DNA from: UBA6544 sp038131165
GTDB lineage: Bacteria; Pseudomonadota; Alphaproteobacteria; UBA8366
DNA: 5,643 bases
Reading direction: 5' to 3'
Assembly (NCBI GenBank): GCA_038131165.1
Contig: JAYPOZ010000169.1
Location: forward strand, 1 to 5,643
Shown here: positions 1 to 5,090 of the stretch, piece after piece
Position numbering within the stretch: position 1 is the stretch's first letter
How the letters are laid out: the number at the start of each line of letters is the position of its first letter
Made by a program: the position numbers and the translations under genes
The notes under the pieces: model-generated
The model's input: the letters and a program-made list of their open reading frames with translations, nothing else
The model's database searches: none
What the model was told of the DNA's origin: nothing

Positions 1-419
1 TAGTACATCGCAAAAGTACCGAGGATTTCTTTGTCCTTCGAGCGTATCGGGTGTGACCAGAAAGCGTAGAATCCGACCTTTCGCGCGAGGTCGCGGAAGT
101 CCTTCCAATAGGGATGTTCGAATACGTTATCGACGACGACACGCTCGCCCGTAAACGCAGCCGTGCCGCAGGACCCCATGCCGATGCCGATTTTCAGACC
201 GTCGATTTCCGCGTTGTAGAAATCGGGCAGGTTGGGGGCCGCCGCATGACGCACGCAATTGGTGTTTCGATCGAGCAGTAGGACACTACATCGCATTGAG
301 GGATCGAAGGCCTCGGTATCGCGGCAAAGCAATTCCAGGGTCTGCGAAATCTCGCCGCCCTCCACGATCCGCTCGAGGATATGAGCCCGCGATTCGAAGA
401 ATTTTGCCTGACTGTCCAT
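1..419 (-). CDS. GAF-domain sensor protein, N-terminal part (runs off left edge)
   Basis: Reading the minus strand from the ATG at 419-417 gives 139 open codons that run off the window, so the C-terminal part is not seen. After a helical lead (residues 1-35), residues about 40-139 look like a GAF domain: a hydrophobic strand SVLLLD (45-50), then HAAAPNLPDFYN (58-69), the signature GIGMGSCGTAAFTGERVVV (78-96), HPYW (102-105) and ILGTFAMYY at the edge. This block is typical of cytoplasmic sensor modules at the front of histidine kinases and GGDEF/EAL cyclic-di-GMP proteins; which output domain follows here cannot be told. The ATG is favoured because an in-frame stop lies at 458-456 with no other ATG between. 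The Shine-Dalgarno match is weak (GGGAT about 13 nt upstream). It lies 174 bp downstream of the oxidoreductase gene on the same strand and so probably has its own promoter. Confidence 0.85.
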   Translation of the reverse strand, partial: MDSQAKFFESRAHILERIVEGGEISQTLELLCRDTEAFDPSMRCSVLLLDRNTNCVRHAAAPNLPDFYNAEIDGLKIGIGMGSCGTAAFTGERVVVDNVFEHPYWKDFRDLARKVGFYAFWSHPIRSKDKEILGTFAMY

Positions 420-593
420 GGTCGCAAGCTTATCCCGACGAAATGTCCATACATCCTACATGGATGCGGAATATACGCCTAATAAATCTGTCAGTAGGTC
501 AGGCCAGTGCCAAGGGACGAACCGGCGCCGGAGTCCGGCCCCGGCATTTCCGGTATGCCCCAGAGGATCCCGCCGGCATCGAGTGCTTTGGCC
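420..593 (-). promoter_or_regulatory. Intergenic region upstream of the GAF gene
   Basis: This 174-bp gap separates two minus-strand genes. The part near the oxidoreductase stop is GC-rich with small dyads (GCCGG/CCGGC at 527-539, GGCAT/ATGCC at 543-559) but no T-run, so no classical intrinsic terminator is visible. The part from about 469 to 490 is AT-rich and is the likeliest promoter location for the GAF gene. I could not fit a convincing -35/-10 pair. A compact dyad at 446-466 is listed separately. Confidence 0.35.
446..466. promoter_or_regulatory. Overlapping inverted repeats, possible operator
   Basis: CATCC-TACAT-GGATG (452-466) is a perfect 5+5 inverted repeat, and TCCAT (446-450) pairs with ATGGA (460-464) across 9 nt in the same stretch. 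It lies 27-47 bp upstream of the GAF start, next to the AT-rich tract, where a regulator could bind. Short dyads like this occur by chance, so the call is tentative. Confidence 0.2.
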
Positions 594-1760
594 TCACGCC
601 GCGGCGATCGATTTCGCCTGTCCCAGTTCCTTCAGCCGCGGATAGACCTCTTTCGCCAGGAGGCGCAGGCTCTTTTGAGTGTCTTCGTGCGAGAGGTGTC
701 CGGCATTGCCCATCGAGAGCAGGTTGCCGAAGCCGCCGACATGATCGTGGAATTTCTTCAATTGTTCGTAGACCTGATCCGGCGTGCCGCAGAAGACCAC
801 GCCTTTCGCCATTTCCTCGTCGAGGTCCGGCGTCCAGCCGGGCTTGCGGACACCGATCTGCTTGCCTTGTAGCGCCATGACGTTGGCCTCGATGCTGGCA
901 TAGCCGGGCGGGTTGCGAAAATGCATCGGCAGCTTGTTGTGGCTGAGATACCACAGGAGATGCTGCCCGCCGGCGCGGCCTTCTTCTTCGGTATCGCCGA
1001 CGAAGATCAGCCCGCTATAGCCGAGCTTCTCCGGCGGGACCTCGTCGCCGTGTCCGGCCGCTTTATAGGCGGAGCGGTAGGCGTCGAAGATTGCCGGGGT
1101 TTTCTCGTAGCCCGTAAGAAACGTGCCGAGCGTGTAGCCGCGCCGCGCGATTTCCGCCGAATTGCCGGTGCTGAGCGAAGTGACCCAGATCGGCGGGTGG
1201 GGTTGCTGATAGGGACGCGGCCAGATATTCACCATCCGATGGTGGAAGAATTGCCCCTCGAAGGTGAAGGGGCCGTCGTGGGTGGTCCAGGCCTTCACGA
1301 TCAGGTCGTGGGCCTCCCACATGCGCTCGACCATGCGGACCGGATTGCTGTTCGCGGGCGCGATCTCGTAGGGCACGCTGCGCACGAATCCGCATTCGAG
1401 GCGGCCTTTCGAGAGGACGTCGATCATCGCCATTTCCTCGGCGACACGCACGGGCTGGCGGCGGTTGGCGATCGGGTTGCCGAGAATCAGCAGCCGCGCG
1501 TTCTTCGTCTCGCGTGCCAGCACGCCGGTCATAATCGGTGCGGCGGGATCGACGCAGGTCGGCGTCTGATGGTGTTCGTTGATCATGATGTCGAGGCCGA
1601 GCTCGTCCGCAAGACACCATTCGTCGATCCGGTCTTGATACAGGCGATGCCCGATCTCCGGATCGTAGTATCGGTTCGGCATCGAGACGCGCACGGACTC
1701 GTACTCATCCTCCGGCGGCAAGTGGGGGTAAGCGGTCTCGCTGAAATGCCAGATGCGCAT
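594..1760 (-). CDS. LLM-class (bacterial luciferase-like) flavin-dependent oxidoreductase
   Basis: This is a 388-residue protein of the luciferase-like monooxygenase superfamily, cytoplasmic TIM-barrel enzymes that use reduced FMN (or F420 in some lineages) and O2 to oxygenate small organic substrates. Seen in the sequence: an N-terminal strand MRIWHFSETAYPHLPP; NEHHQTP (residues 61-67), matching the luciferase EHH active-site segment; GNPIANRRQPVRVAEEMAMID (about 94-114) followed by LSKGRLECGFVRS (116-128), the family's most conserved block; RPYQQPHPPIWV (182-193); and a C-terminal GTPDQVYEQL segment (325-334) common in the family. Length is in the usual range of 340-400. The start lies one base past the stop of the upstream hydrolase gene, with a GGAGAG Shine-Dalgarno inside the hydrolase's last codons, so the two are probably co-transcribed and translationally coupled. 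No signal peptide. The substrate is unknown; the hydrolase partner suggests oxygenation followed by hydrolysis of the product. Confidence 0.93.
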   Translation of the reverse strand: MRIWHFSETAYPHLPPEDEYESVRVSMPNRYYDPEIGHRLYQDRIDEWCLADELGLDIMINEHHQTPTCVDPAAPIMTGVLARETKNARLLILGNPIANRRQPVRVAEEMAMIDVLSKGRLECGFVRSVPYEIAPANSNPVRMVERMWEAHDLIVKAWTTHDGPFTFEGQFFHHRMVNIWPRPYQQPHPPIWVTSLSTGNSAEIARRGYTLGTFLTGYEKTPAIFDAYRSAYKAAGHGDEVPPEKLGYSGLIFVGDTEEEGRAGGQHLLWYLSHNKLPMHFRNPPGYASIEANVMALQGKQIGVRKPGWTPDLDEEMAKGVVFCGTPDQVYEQLKKFHDHVGGFGNLLSMGNAGHLSHEDTQKSLRLLAKEVYPRLKELGQAKSIAAA

Positions 1761-1761
1761 C

Positions 1762-2562
1762 CTAGCTCTCCATCCAGGTCAAAAGGGTATTGGCGAATTC
1801 CTGCGCCTGCTCGACATCCGGCGCGTGCCCGGCCTCGGCGATCTCCCGGTAGACGGCGCCGGGGATCAGGTCCGTATAGGCTTTCGCGTATTCGGCGGAG
1901 ATCAGGCCGTCATAGGCTCCCCGGACCACCAGTGTCGGCACGTCTATGGTCTGCAGCCGGCGGCGCAGTTTCGGGTTGTGCAGGTAGGGCTCCCACGCGA
2001 TCAGCGCCATGGTCTGGCGGTTGCGCGCGACGACCTGCAGCGCCGCTTCGTCCATCTTGGTGAAATCCGGGTGAAACTTTTCGGGATTGCGAAACAGACG
2101 TTTCTCGAACTCGTCCGGTGCCATGGCGAAGATATCGGGGATATCGAGCTGATCGCGCGAGCCGACCTTGATCCCGGACGGTCCGATGAGCACGAGCCGA
2201 GAGAGCCGCGACGTATTCCAGGCCGCCAGTTCCGCAGCGACCCAGCCGCCGATGGAGGCGCCTATCAGCAAGGTGTCTCTGAGATCGAGGCGCTGCATAA
2301 GTTCCAGATAGACATGCGCGAAATCGTCGACGGAATTCATCCAGTCGGGGAGGCTGGAATGTCCAAATCCCGGATGGGACGGGGCGATGACGCGGTGGCG
2401 CTCCATCAGCAGCGGCATGGCCGGATGTTGCGGGCGGAAACCGCCGCCCGAATGTAGGTAAAGGAGCGGCGGGCCGTCGCCTCCTTCGTGCAGTTCGAGT
2501 TCGACGCCGCCGATTTCCATAACGCGCCGATTGAACGTCGTTCCGCTGCCTGCGTCCGGCAT
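1762..2562 (-). CDS. Alpha/beta hydrolase
   Basis: This is a 266-residue alpha/beta-hydrolase fold protein. Features in order: beta strands MEIGGVELELHEGG (15-28), the oxyanion-hole segment LLYLHSGGGF (33-42), HPGFGHSS (63-70), the nucleophile elbow GASIGG with Ser103, a lid region about 130-190, the acid in VVRGAYDGLIS with Asp218, and His246 in AEAGHAPDVEQ. The Ser-Asp-His triad is therefore complete. The sequence style resembles hydrolases of aromatic meta-cleavage and ester catabolism (MhpC/BphD-like), but specificity cannot be assigned. Start choice: the ATG at 2562 has GGGGGAG 6 nt upstream. It is the first gene of a minus-strand pair with the flavin oxidoreductase, one base apart, and it is divergent from the CMD gene across 103 bp. 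Probably cytoplasmic; no signal peptide or membrane segment. Confidence 0.92.
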   Translation of the reverse strand: MPDAGSGTTFNRRVMEIGGVELELHEGGDGPPLLYLHSGGGFRPQHPAMPLLMERHRVIAPSHPGFGHSSLPDWMNSVDDFAHVYLELMQRLDLRDTLLIGASIGGWVAAELAAWNTSRLSRLVLIGPSGIKVGSRDQLDIPDIFAMAPDEFEKRLFRNPEKFHPDFTKMDEAALQVVARNRQTMALIAWEPYLHNPKLRRRLQTIDVPTLVVRGAYDGLISAEYAKAYTDLIPGAVYREIAEAGHAPDVEQAQEFANTLLTWMES

Positions 2563-2665
2563 GGTAATCTCCCCCGTTTCCCTTCGCCGCCTCGCGACCC
2601 ATCGTAACTCTCATACTCAGGTAATTTGGAAAGCCGGCAGAGCAACGCCGCGGAAGAGAGGGAAC
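2563..2665. promoter_or_regulatory. Divergent promoter region between the hydrolase and CMD genes
   Basis: This 103-bp stretch lies between two divergent start codons and must hold the promoters of the minus-strand hydrolase-oxidoreductase pair and the plus-strand CMD gene, unless transcripts enter from elsewhere. Both Shine-Dalgarno sites are visible: GGGGGAG for the hydrolase (minus strand) and GGAAGAG (2652-2658) 7 nt before the CMD ATG. The middle (about 2605-2632) is more AT-rich than its surroundings. No clear -35/-10 pair or long palindrome was found. The arrangement would allow shared control of both units. Confidence 0.45.
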
Positions 2666-3433
2666 ATGACCGAATTGACAGCACGACAGAAGGAACTGAA
2701 AGCCGAGTTCATCAAGAACCGGGGATACTGGGGCGGATTCTGGGACAATGTTCTGGAACTCAGTCCCGAGTTCTTCGCCGCCTATTCCAAGCTGTCGTCA
2801 ATGCCGGCTAAGACGGGCGCTCTCGAACCCAAGGTGCGGGAATTTCTCTACATCGCGATCGACGCCGCGACAACGCATCTCTATCTGCCGGGACTACGCC
2901 TGCACATGCAGAACGCACTCAAGCTCGGCGCCACCCGCGACGAAATCATGGAAGTGCTGGAACTGACGAGCGTGCTCGGCATTCATACCTGTACCCTCGG
3001 CGTGCCGCTGCTGATCGAGGAATTGCGCGATATGGGACGCGGCGACGAAATCGACGATATCGAACTCGACGAGAGCCACGAGATTCTGAAAGCGCAGTTC
3101 ATTGAAAATCGCGGGTACTGGAGCCCCTTTTGGGACGACATGCTGAAGTTGAGTCCGGACTTCTTCGAGGCCTATCTGGAGTTTTCGTCCGTGCCTTGGA
3201 AGACCGGAACGCTTGAGCCCAAGATCAAGGAATTCATCTACATCGCCATCGACACATCGACGACGCATCTGCACCGCCAGGGCGCGCGCCAGCACATCCG
3301 CAACGCGCTGGAGCATGGGGCGACGAAAGAGGAGATCATGGAGGTCTTCCAATGCGTCAGCGTACTCGGCATCCACGCCGCGACCGAAGGCGTGCCGATG
3401 CTGGTCGAGGAAGCCCGGAAAGCGGAAGGATAG
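2666..3433 (+). CDS. Carboxymuconolactone decarboxylase (CMD) family protein with two tandem CMD domains
   Basis: This 255-residue protein consists of two copies of an AhpD/CMD-like helical domain, residues 11-121 and 141-251, at an exact 130-residue offset and about 63% identical by hand alignment (70 of 111). Each copy carries NRGYW..FW, LSP.FF.AY, KTG.LEPK..EF.YIAID, TTHL, H..NAL..GAT..EIMEV and SVLGIH...GVP. The general-base His of the fold is His80 and His210. The CxxC of AhpD-type peroxidases is absent: the equivalent positions are Tyr73/Gly76 and His203/Gly206, which points to the decarboxylase/lactonase-like branch rather than a peroxiredoxin reductase. Substrate unknown. The ATG at 2666 has GGAAGAG 7 nt upstream; the open frame extends further left, but that part is antisense to the hydrolase and lacks a ribosome site. 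Divergent from the hydrolase gene. Its 3' end is duplicated after the assembly gap. Confidence 0.92.
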   Translation: MTELTARQKELKAEFIKNRGYWGGFWDNVLELSPEFFAAYSKLSSMPAKTGALEPKVREFLYIAIDAATTHLYLPGLRLHMQNALKLGATRDEIMEVLELTSVLGIHTCTLGVPLLIEELRDMGRGDEIDDIELDESHEILKAQFIENRGYWSPFWDDMLKLSPDFFEAYLEFSSVPWKTGTLEPKIKEFIYIAIDTSTTHLHRQGARQHIRNALEHGATKEEIMEVFQCVSVLGIHAATEGVPMLVEEARKAEG

Positions 3434-3552
3434 AGAGTTTGAAAAACCGTGATAGCCGTTGGAGGTTTGTGGAACATTCGCTTCCCGGTTCCTCGGCTGG
3501 GCGCTAAATAGGGGCTGCACGCATTCGGCAGAATGTCTCTCCGCTGCAACCG
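3341..3552 (+). repeat. Direct duplication, copy A (3' end of CMD gene plus flank)
   Basis: The last 93 bp of the CMD gene (3341-3433) and the 119 bp after it match 3563-3773 beyond the gap. The coding part differs at 3 of 93 positions, two of them silent and one changing Lys to Asn. The flank is about 79% identical over the alignable 108 bp. The copy is cut on the right only by the gap, so its true right end is unknown. Confidence 0.9.
3434..3552 (+). other. 3' flank of the CMD gene, no gene seen
   Basis: This stretch between the CMD stop and the gap has no credible gene. Its most conserved part, shared with the second copy, is about 3512-3552 (GGGGCTGCACGCATTCGGCA and onward), which includes the small dyad CATTC-GGCA-GAATG. 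There is no T-run typical of a terminator. Confidence 0.5.
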
Positions 3553-3562
3553 NNNNNNNNNN
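3553..3562. other. Assembly gap (10 N)
   Basis: Ten Ns replace sequence here. The number is probably a placeholder for a gap of unknown length, since sequence on the right resumes inside a gene copy whose beginning is missing. The gap falls inside near-identical repeats, which is where short-read assemblies break. Confidence 0.95.
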
Positions 3563-3655
3563 GAGGTCTTCCAATGCGTCAGCGTGCTCGGCATCCACGC
3601 CGCGACCGAGGGCGTGCCGATGCTGGTCGAGGAAGCCCGGAACGCGGAAGGATAG
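3563..3655 (+). CDS. 3' fragment of a second CMD-family gene (5' part lost in the gap)
   Basis: Directly after the gap the frame reads EVFQCVSVLGIHAATEGVPMLVEEARNAEG followed by TAG, 30 residues. It matches the end of the upstream CMD protein (residues 226-255) with one change, Lys to Asn, and the DNA differs at only 3 of 93 positions. It is most simply the tail of a tandem paralogue whose start lies in unsequenced DNA. It could instead be a short truncated duplicate if the real gap is tiny. The near identity with two silent changes suggests a recent duplication or gene conversion with purifying selection, and argues against a pure assembly duplicate, because the flanks differ by about 21%. 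Confidence 0.75.
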   Translation, partial: EVFQCVSVLGIHAATEGVPMLVEEARNAEG

Positions 3656-3773
3656 GGGGGCGACAATCCGCGATGGCCATTGGAGGCTTGCGGAATACGC
3701 GCTTTCCGGTGCTGCGGCTGTCGGTCAAATAGAAGCTGCACACATTCGGCAGAATATCTCTCCGGTGCAACCG
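3563..3773 (+). repeat. Direct duplication, copy B
   Basis: This is the second copy of the CMD 3' end (3563-3655) and its flank (3656-3773), matching 3341-3552. The coding part is about 97% identical and the flank about 79%. The last 40 bp of the flank (CTGCAC, CATTCGGCAGAAT, TCTCTCCG, TGCAACCG) are better kept than the middle. Confidence 0.9.
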
Positions 3774-3775
3774 GA
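3761..3775 (+). promoter_or_regulatory. Perfect hairpin TCCGGT-GCA-ACCGGA
   Basis: A 6-bp perfect stem with a 3-nt loop ends copy B of the repeat and touches the GGAG (3773-3776) that precedes a possible GTG start at 3786. Copy A has an imperfect version cut by the gap (C where B has G in the left arm). No T-run follows, so it is unlikely to be an intrinsic terminator. It may be an operator or RNA hairpin near the small gene downstream, or chance. Confidence 0.25.
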
Positions 3776-3821
3776 GCCAATCGCGGTGGATTTCCGCCTC
3801 CGCATGCCGCATCCTACAGCC

Positions 3822-4205
3822 ATGGACATCTTCAGCATCTTCGGCATCCGCGGCCGGTCGAAAGAAGTCTACCGGCTCGAAGACGCCCTGCGCGCGGTCG
3901 GTCTGCATCCGAAGCGGGTTCCGGACTCGGTCAAGCTGGCGGCATTGAAACTCTTGAAAAACAAGGGTGCGCCTGATTTGGACGCCGAATGCGCGAAGGC
4001 CGCACCGATGCTGGCCTTTTGCATGCTGGGCGAGGACGCGTTCTCCGACGCCAACAGCGAGGGCGCCGCACAGGCCGCCGAGGCGCGTTTGCGCCATGCC
4101 ATCGATTGCGGCGACAGCCTTGATGCCCAGCTCGCCCTGCTCACGCTGATGGCCGGCGTGGCGGAGCCGGGCATTGTCGAGAAGTTCGAATTATCCGTCG
4201 ACTGA
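3822..4205 (+). CDS. Small hypothetical protein, predicted helical
   Basis: This is a 127-residue protein of no family I recognise. It opens with MDIFSIFGIRGRS, then appears mostly alpha-helical: EVYRLEDALRAVGL, VKLAALKLLKNKG (38-49), AECAKAAPMLAFCMLG (55-70), EGAAQAAEARLRHAIDCG (80-97) and DAQLALLTLMAGVA (101-114). There are three scattered cysteines (57, 67, 96) and no signal peptide or convincing membrane helix. The start is uncertain. ATG 3822 gives a natural-looking N-terminus but has no Shine-Dalgarno. In-frame alternatives are ATG 3804 (133 residues) and GTG 3786 (139 residues), the latter with GGAG 9 nt upstream. It follows copy B of the CMD 3' flank on the same strand and converges on the SDR gene with 4 bp between stops, so any functional link to the CMD proteins is by position only. 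Confidence 0.72.
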   Translation: MDIFSIFGIRGRSKEVYRLEDALRAVGLHPKRVPDSVKLAALKLLKNKGAPDLDAECAKAAPMLAFCMLGEDAFSDANSEGAAQAAEARLRHAIDCGDSLDAQLALLTLMAGVAEPGIVEKFELSVD

Positions 4206-4209
4206 CGGG

Positions 4210-4980
4210 TCAGATCGTTCTGTACCCGCCATCCGCCATGACGATGCCGCCGGTGACATAACCGGCAAGGTCGGAGGCGAGAAAGACCGCGGGGCCGACG
4301 ATGTCTTCCGGCTTGCCGGCGCGGCCAAGCGGCGTGTGATCTAGGAAGGTTTGGATCAACTCCGGGTTATTTGCCCGCGCGGCCTCATTCAGCGGGGTCT
4401 CGATCAGCCCGGGGCCGATGGCGTTCACGCGCACCCCGTCCTTGCCGAGTTCCGCCGCCAGTGCCTTGGTAAAGCCCAACACGCCGTGTTTCGAGGTGGT
4501 GTAGGCAAGCGAGTTCGGCGTGCGCACATGGACGAAGGACTGGATCGAGCCGATGTTCACCACCCGGCCCTTGGTCGCGCGCAGCTGATCGAGGAACGCG
4601 TGGGTCACATTGAAGACGCCGTTCAGGTTGATGCCGATGATATCGTCCCAGTCGGTGGTGACGGCCTCTGGGTCGCTGGTGAAGGCGTTGCGGCGGTTGA
4701 TCCCGGCATTATTCACCAGGATCGAGACCTGGCCGATCTTTTCCTCGATCTGCCCCGCAAGGTCGCGGCACATCTGGCGTTCGGTCACGTCCAGCTTGAA
4801 GCTCCACGCCTCTCCGCCCGCGTCGAGAATCTCCGTGCCGACTTCGGCGGCGGCCTCGAGGTTGGCGTCCAGAATAACCACGTGTGCGCCGTGTTCGGCG
4901 TACCCTTTCGCGATCGCGCGCCCGATACCGGAGGCGCCGCCGGTGACGACGGCCAAGTGTCCTTGCAGCAATCCGCTCAT
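4210..4980 (-). CDS. Short-chain dehydrogenase/reductase (SDR), NAD-type
   Basis: This is a classical SDR of 256 residues, the usual length. It has the Rossmann glycine motif TGGASGIG (13-20), Asp38 at the end of strand 2 (VVILD), which favours NAD(H) over NADP(H), NNAG (90-93), and the catalytic tetrad Asn118, Ser145, Tyr160, Lys164 (YTTSK). It also has PGLIETPL (190-197) and the C-terminal YVTGGIVMADGGY. It oxidises an alcohol or reduces a carbonyl on a small substrate in the cytoplasm. The overall style resembles the sugar/polyol members (gluconate 5-dehydrogenase and KduD-like), but substrate assignment is not safe. The ATG at 4980 has GGAGAG 6 nt upstream. It is divergent from the YtoQ gene, with a 7+7 inverted repeat between them, and convergent with the small hypothetical gene. 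Confidence 0.94.
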   Translation of the reverse strand: MSGLLQGHLAVVTGGASGIGRAIAKGYAEHGAHVVILDANLEAAAEVGTEILDAGGEAWSFKLDVTERQMCRDLAGQIEEKIGQVSILVNNAGINRRNAFTSDPEAVTTDWDDIIGINLNGVFNVTHAFLDQLRATKGRVVNIGSIQSFVHVRTPNSLAYTTSKHGVLGFTKALAAELGKDGVRVNAIGPGLIETPLNEAARANNPELIQTFLDHTPLGRAGKPEDIVGPAVFLASDLAGYVTGGIVMADGGYRTI

Positions 4981-5009
4981 ATTAATCTCTCCAACCCCCT
5001 TTTATCCTT

Positions 5010-5033
5010 GGCGTTAATGAAGAAAATAACGCC
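5010..5033. promoter_or_regulatory. Inverted repeat GGCGTTA-N10-TAACGCC, candidate operator
   Basis: The two 7-bp arms (5010-5016 and 5027-5033) are perfectly complementary, with centres 17 bp apart and an A-rich spacer. The position, 30-53 bp upstream of the SDR start on the minus strand, fits a dimeric repressor or activator site controlling the SDR gene and perhaps YtoQ. No regulator gene lies in the window. As a hairpin it would have a 10-nt loop, which is less telling than its DNA-site geometry. Confidence 0.4.
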
Positions 5034-5078
5034 GCGTGCCCGGATGCAAGGGGCATGATCGGCATTCACGCGGAAATC

Positions 5079-5083
5079 AGGAG
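5079..5083 (+). promoter_or_regulatory. Ribosome binding site that fixes the YtoQ start
   Basis: AGGAG lies 7 nt before the ATG at 5091, ideal spacing. The in-frame upstream ATG at 5055 has only a GGGG-type match close to it and would add 12 residues ahead of the conserved TVYLSGEIH, so 5091 is preferred. Confidence 0.7.
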
Positions 5084-5090
5084 CAGCGGC

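Larger units (their letters stand above)
4981..5090. promoter_or_regulatory. Divergent promoter region between the SDR and YtoQ genes
   Basis: These 110 bp separate two divergent genes and should carry the promoter of each. An AT-rich core (about 5000-5030) contrasts with the GC-rich surroundings and contains an inverted repeat listed separately. Ribosome sites are clear on both sides: GGAGAG for the SDR gene and AGGAG (5079-5083) for YtoQ. I could not fix a -35/-10 pair. Confidence 0.5.

Noticed and set aside
470..494. CTGACA and TATATT on the minus strand as a sigma-70 promoter for the GAF gene
   Set aside because: The spacer is only 13 nt, too short for a normal -35/-10 pair.
523..559. 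GC-rich dyads after the oxidoreductase gene as an intrinsic terminator
   Set aside because: Stems are only 5 bp and no T-run follows on the minus strand.
921..2063. Long plus-strand open frame (380 codons) opposite the oxidoreductase and hydrolase genes
   Set aside because: It is antisense to two clear enzyme genes, has no family motif, and is the usual mirror frame of GC-rich coding DNA.
1753..2457. Plus-strand open frame of 234 codons opposite the hydrolase gene
   Set aside because: Antisense mirror frame; the minus-strand product has a complete catalytic triad and a ribosome site.
2666..3433. AhpD-type alkylhydroperoxidase function for the CMD protein
   Set aside because: The CxxC pair expected 7 and 4 residues before the His is missing in both domains.
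2894..3780. Minus-strand open frames that cross the N gap and the repeat
   Set aside because: They are antisense to the CMD gene, continue only because Ns are read as unknown residues, and are similar to each other only because the underlying DNA is duplicated.
3459..3821. Extension of the small hypothetical gene leftward through the gap
   Set aside because: The frame passes through Ns and runs out of frame over the CMD fragment at 3563-3655, so it is not a real continuous protein.
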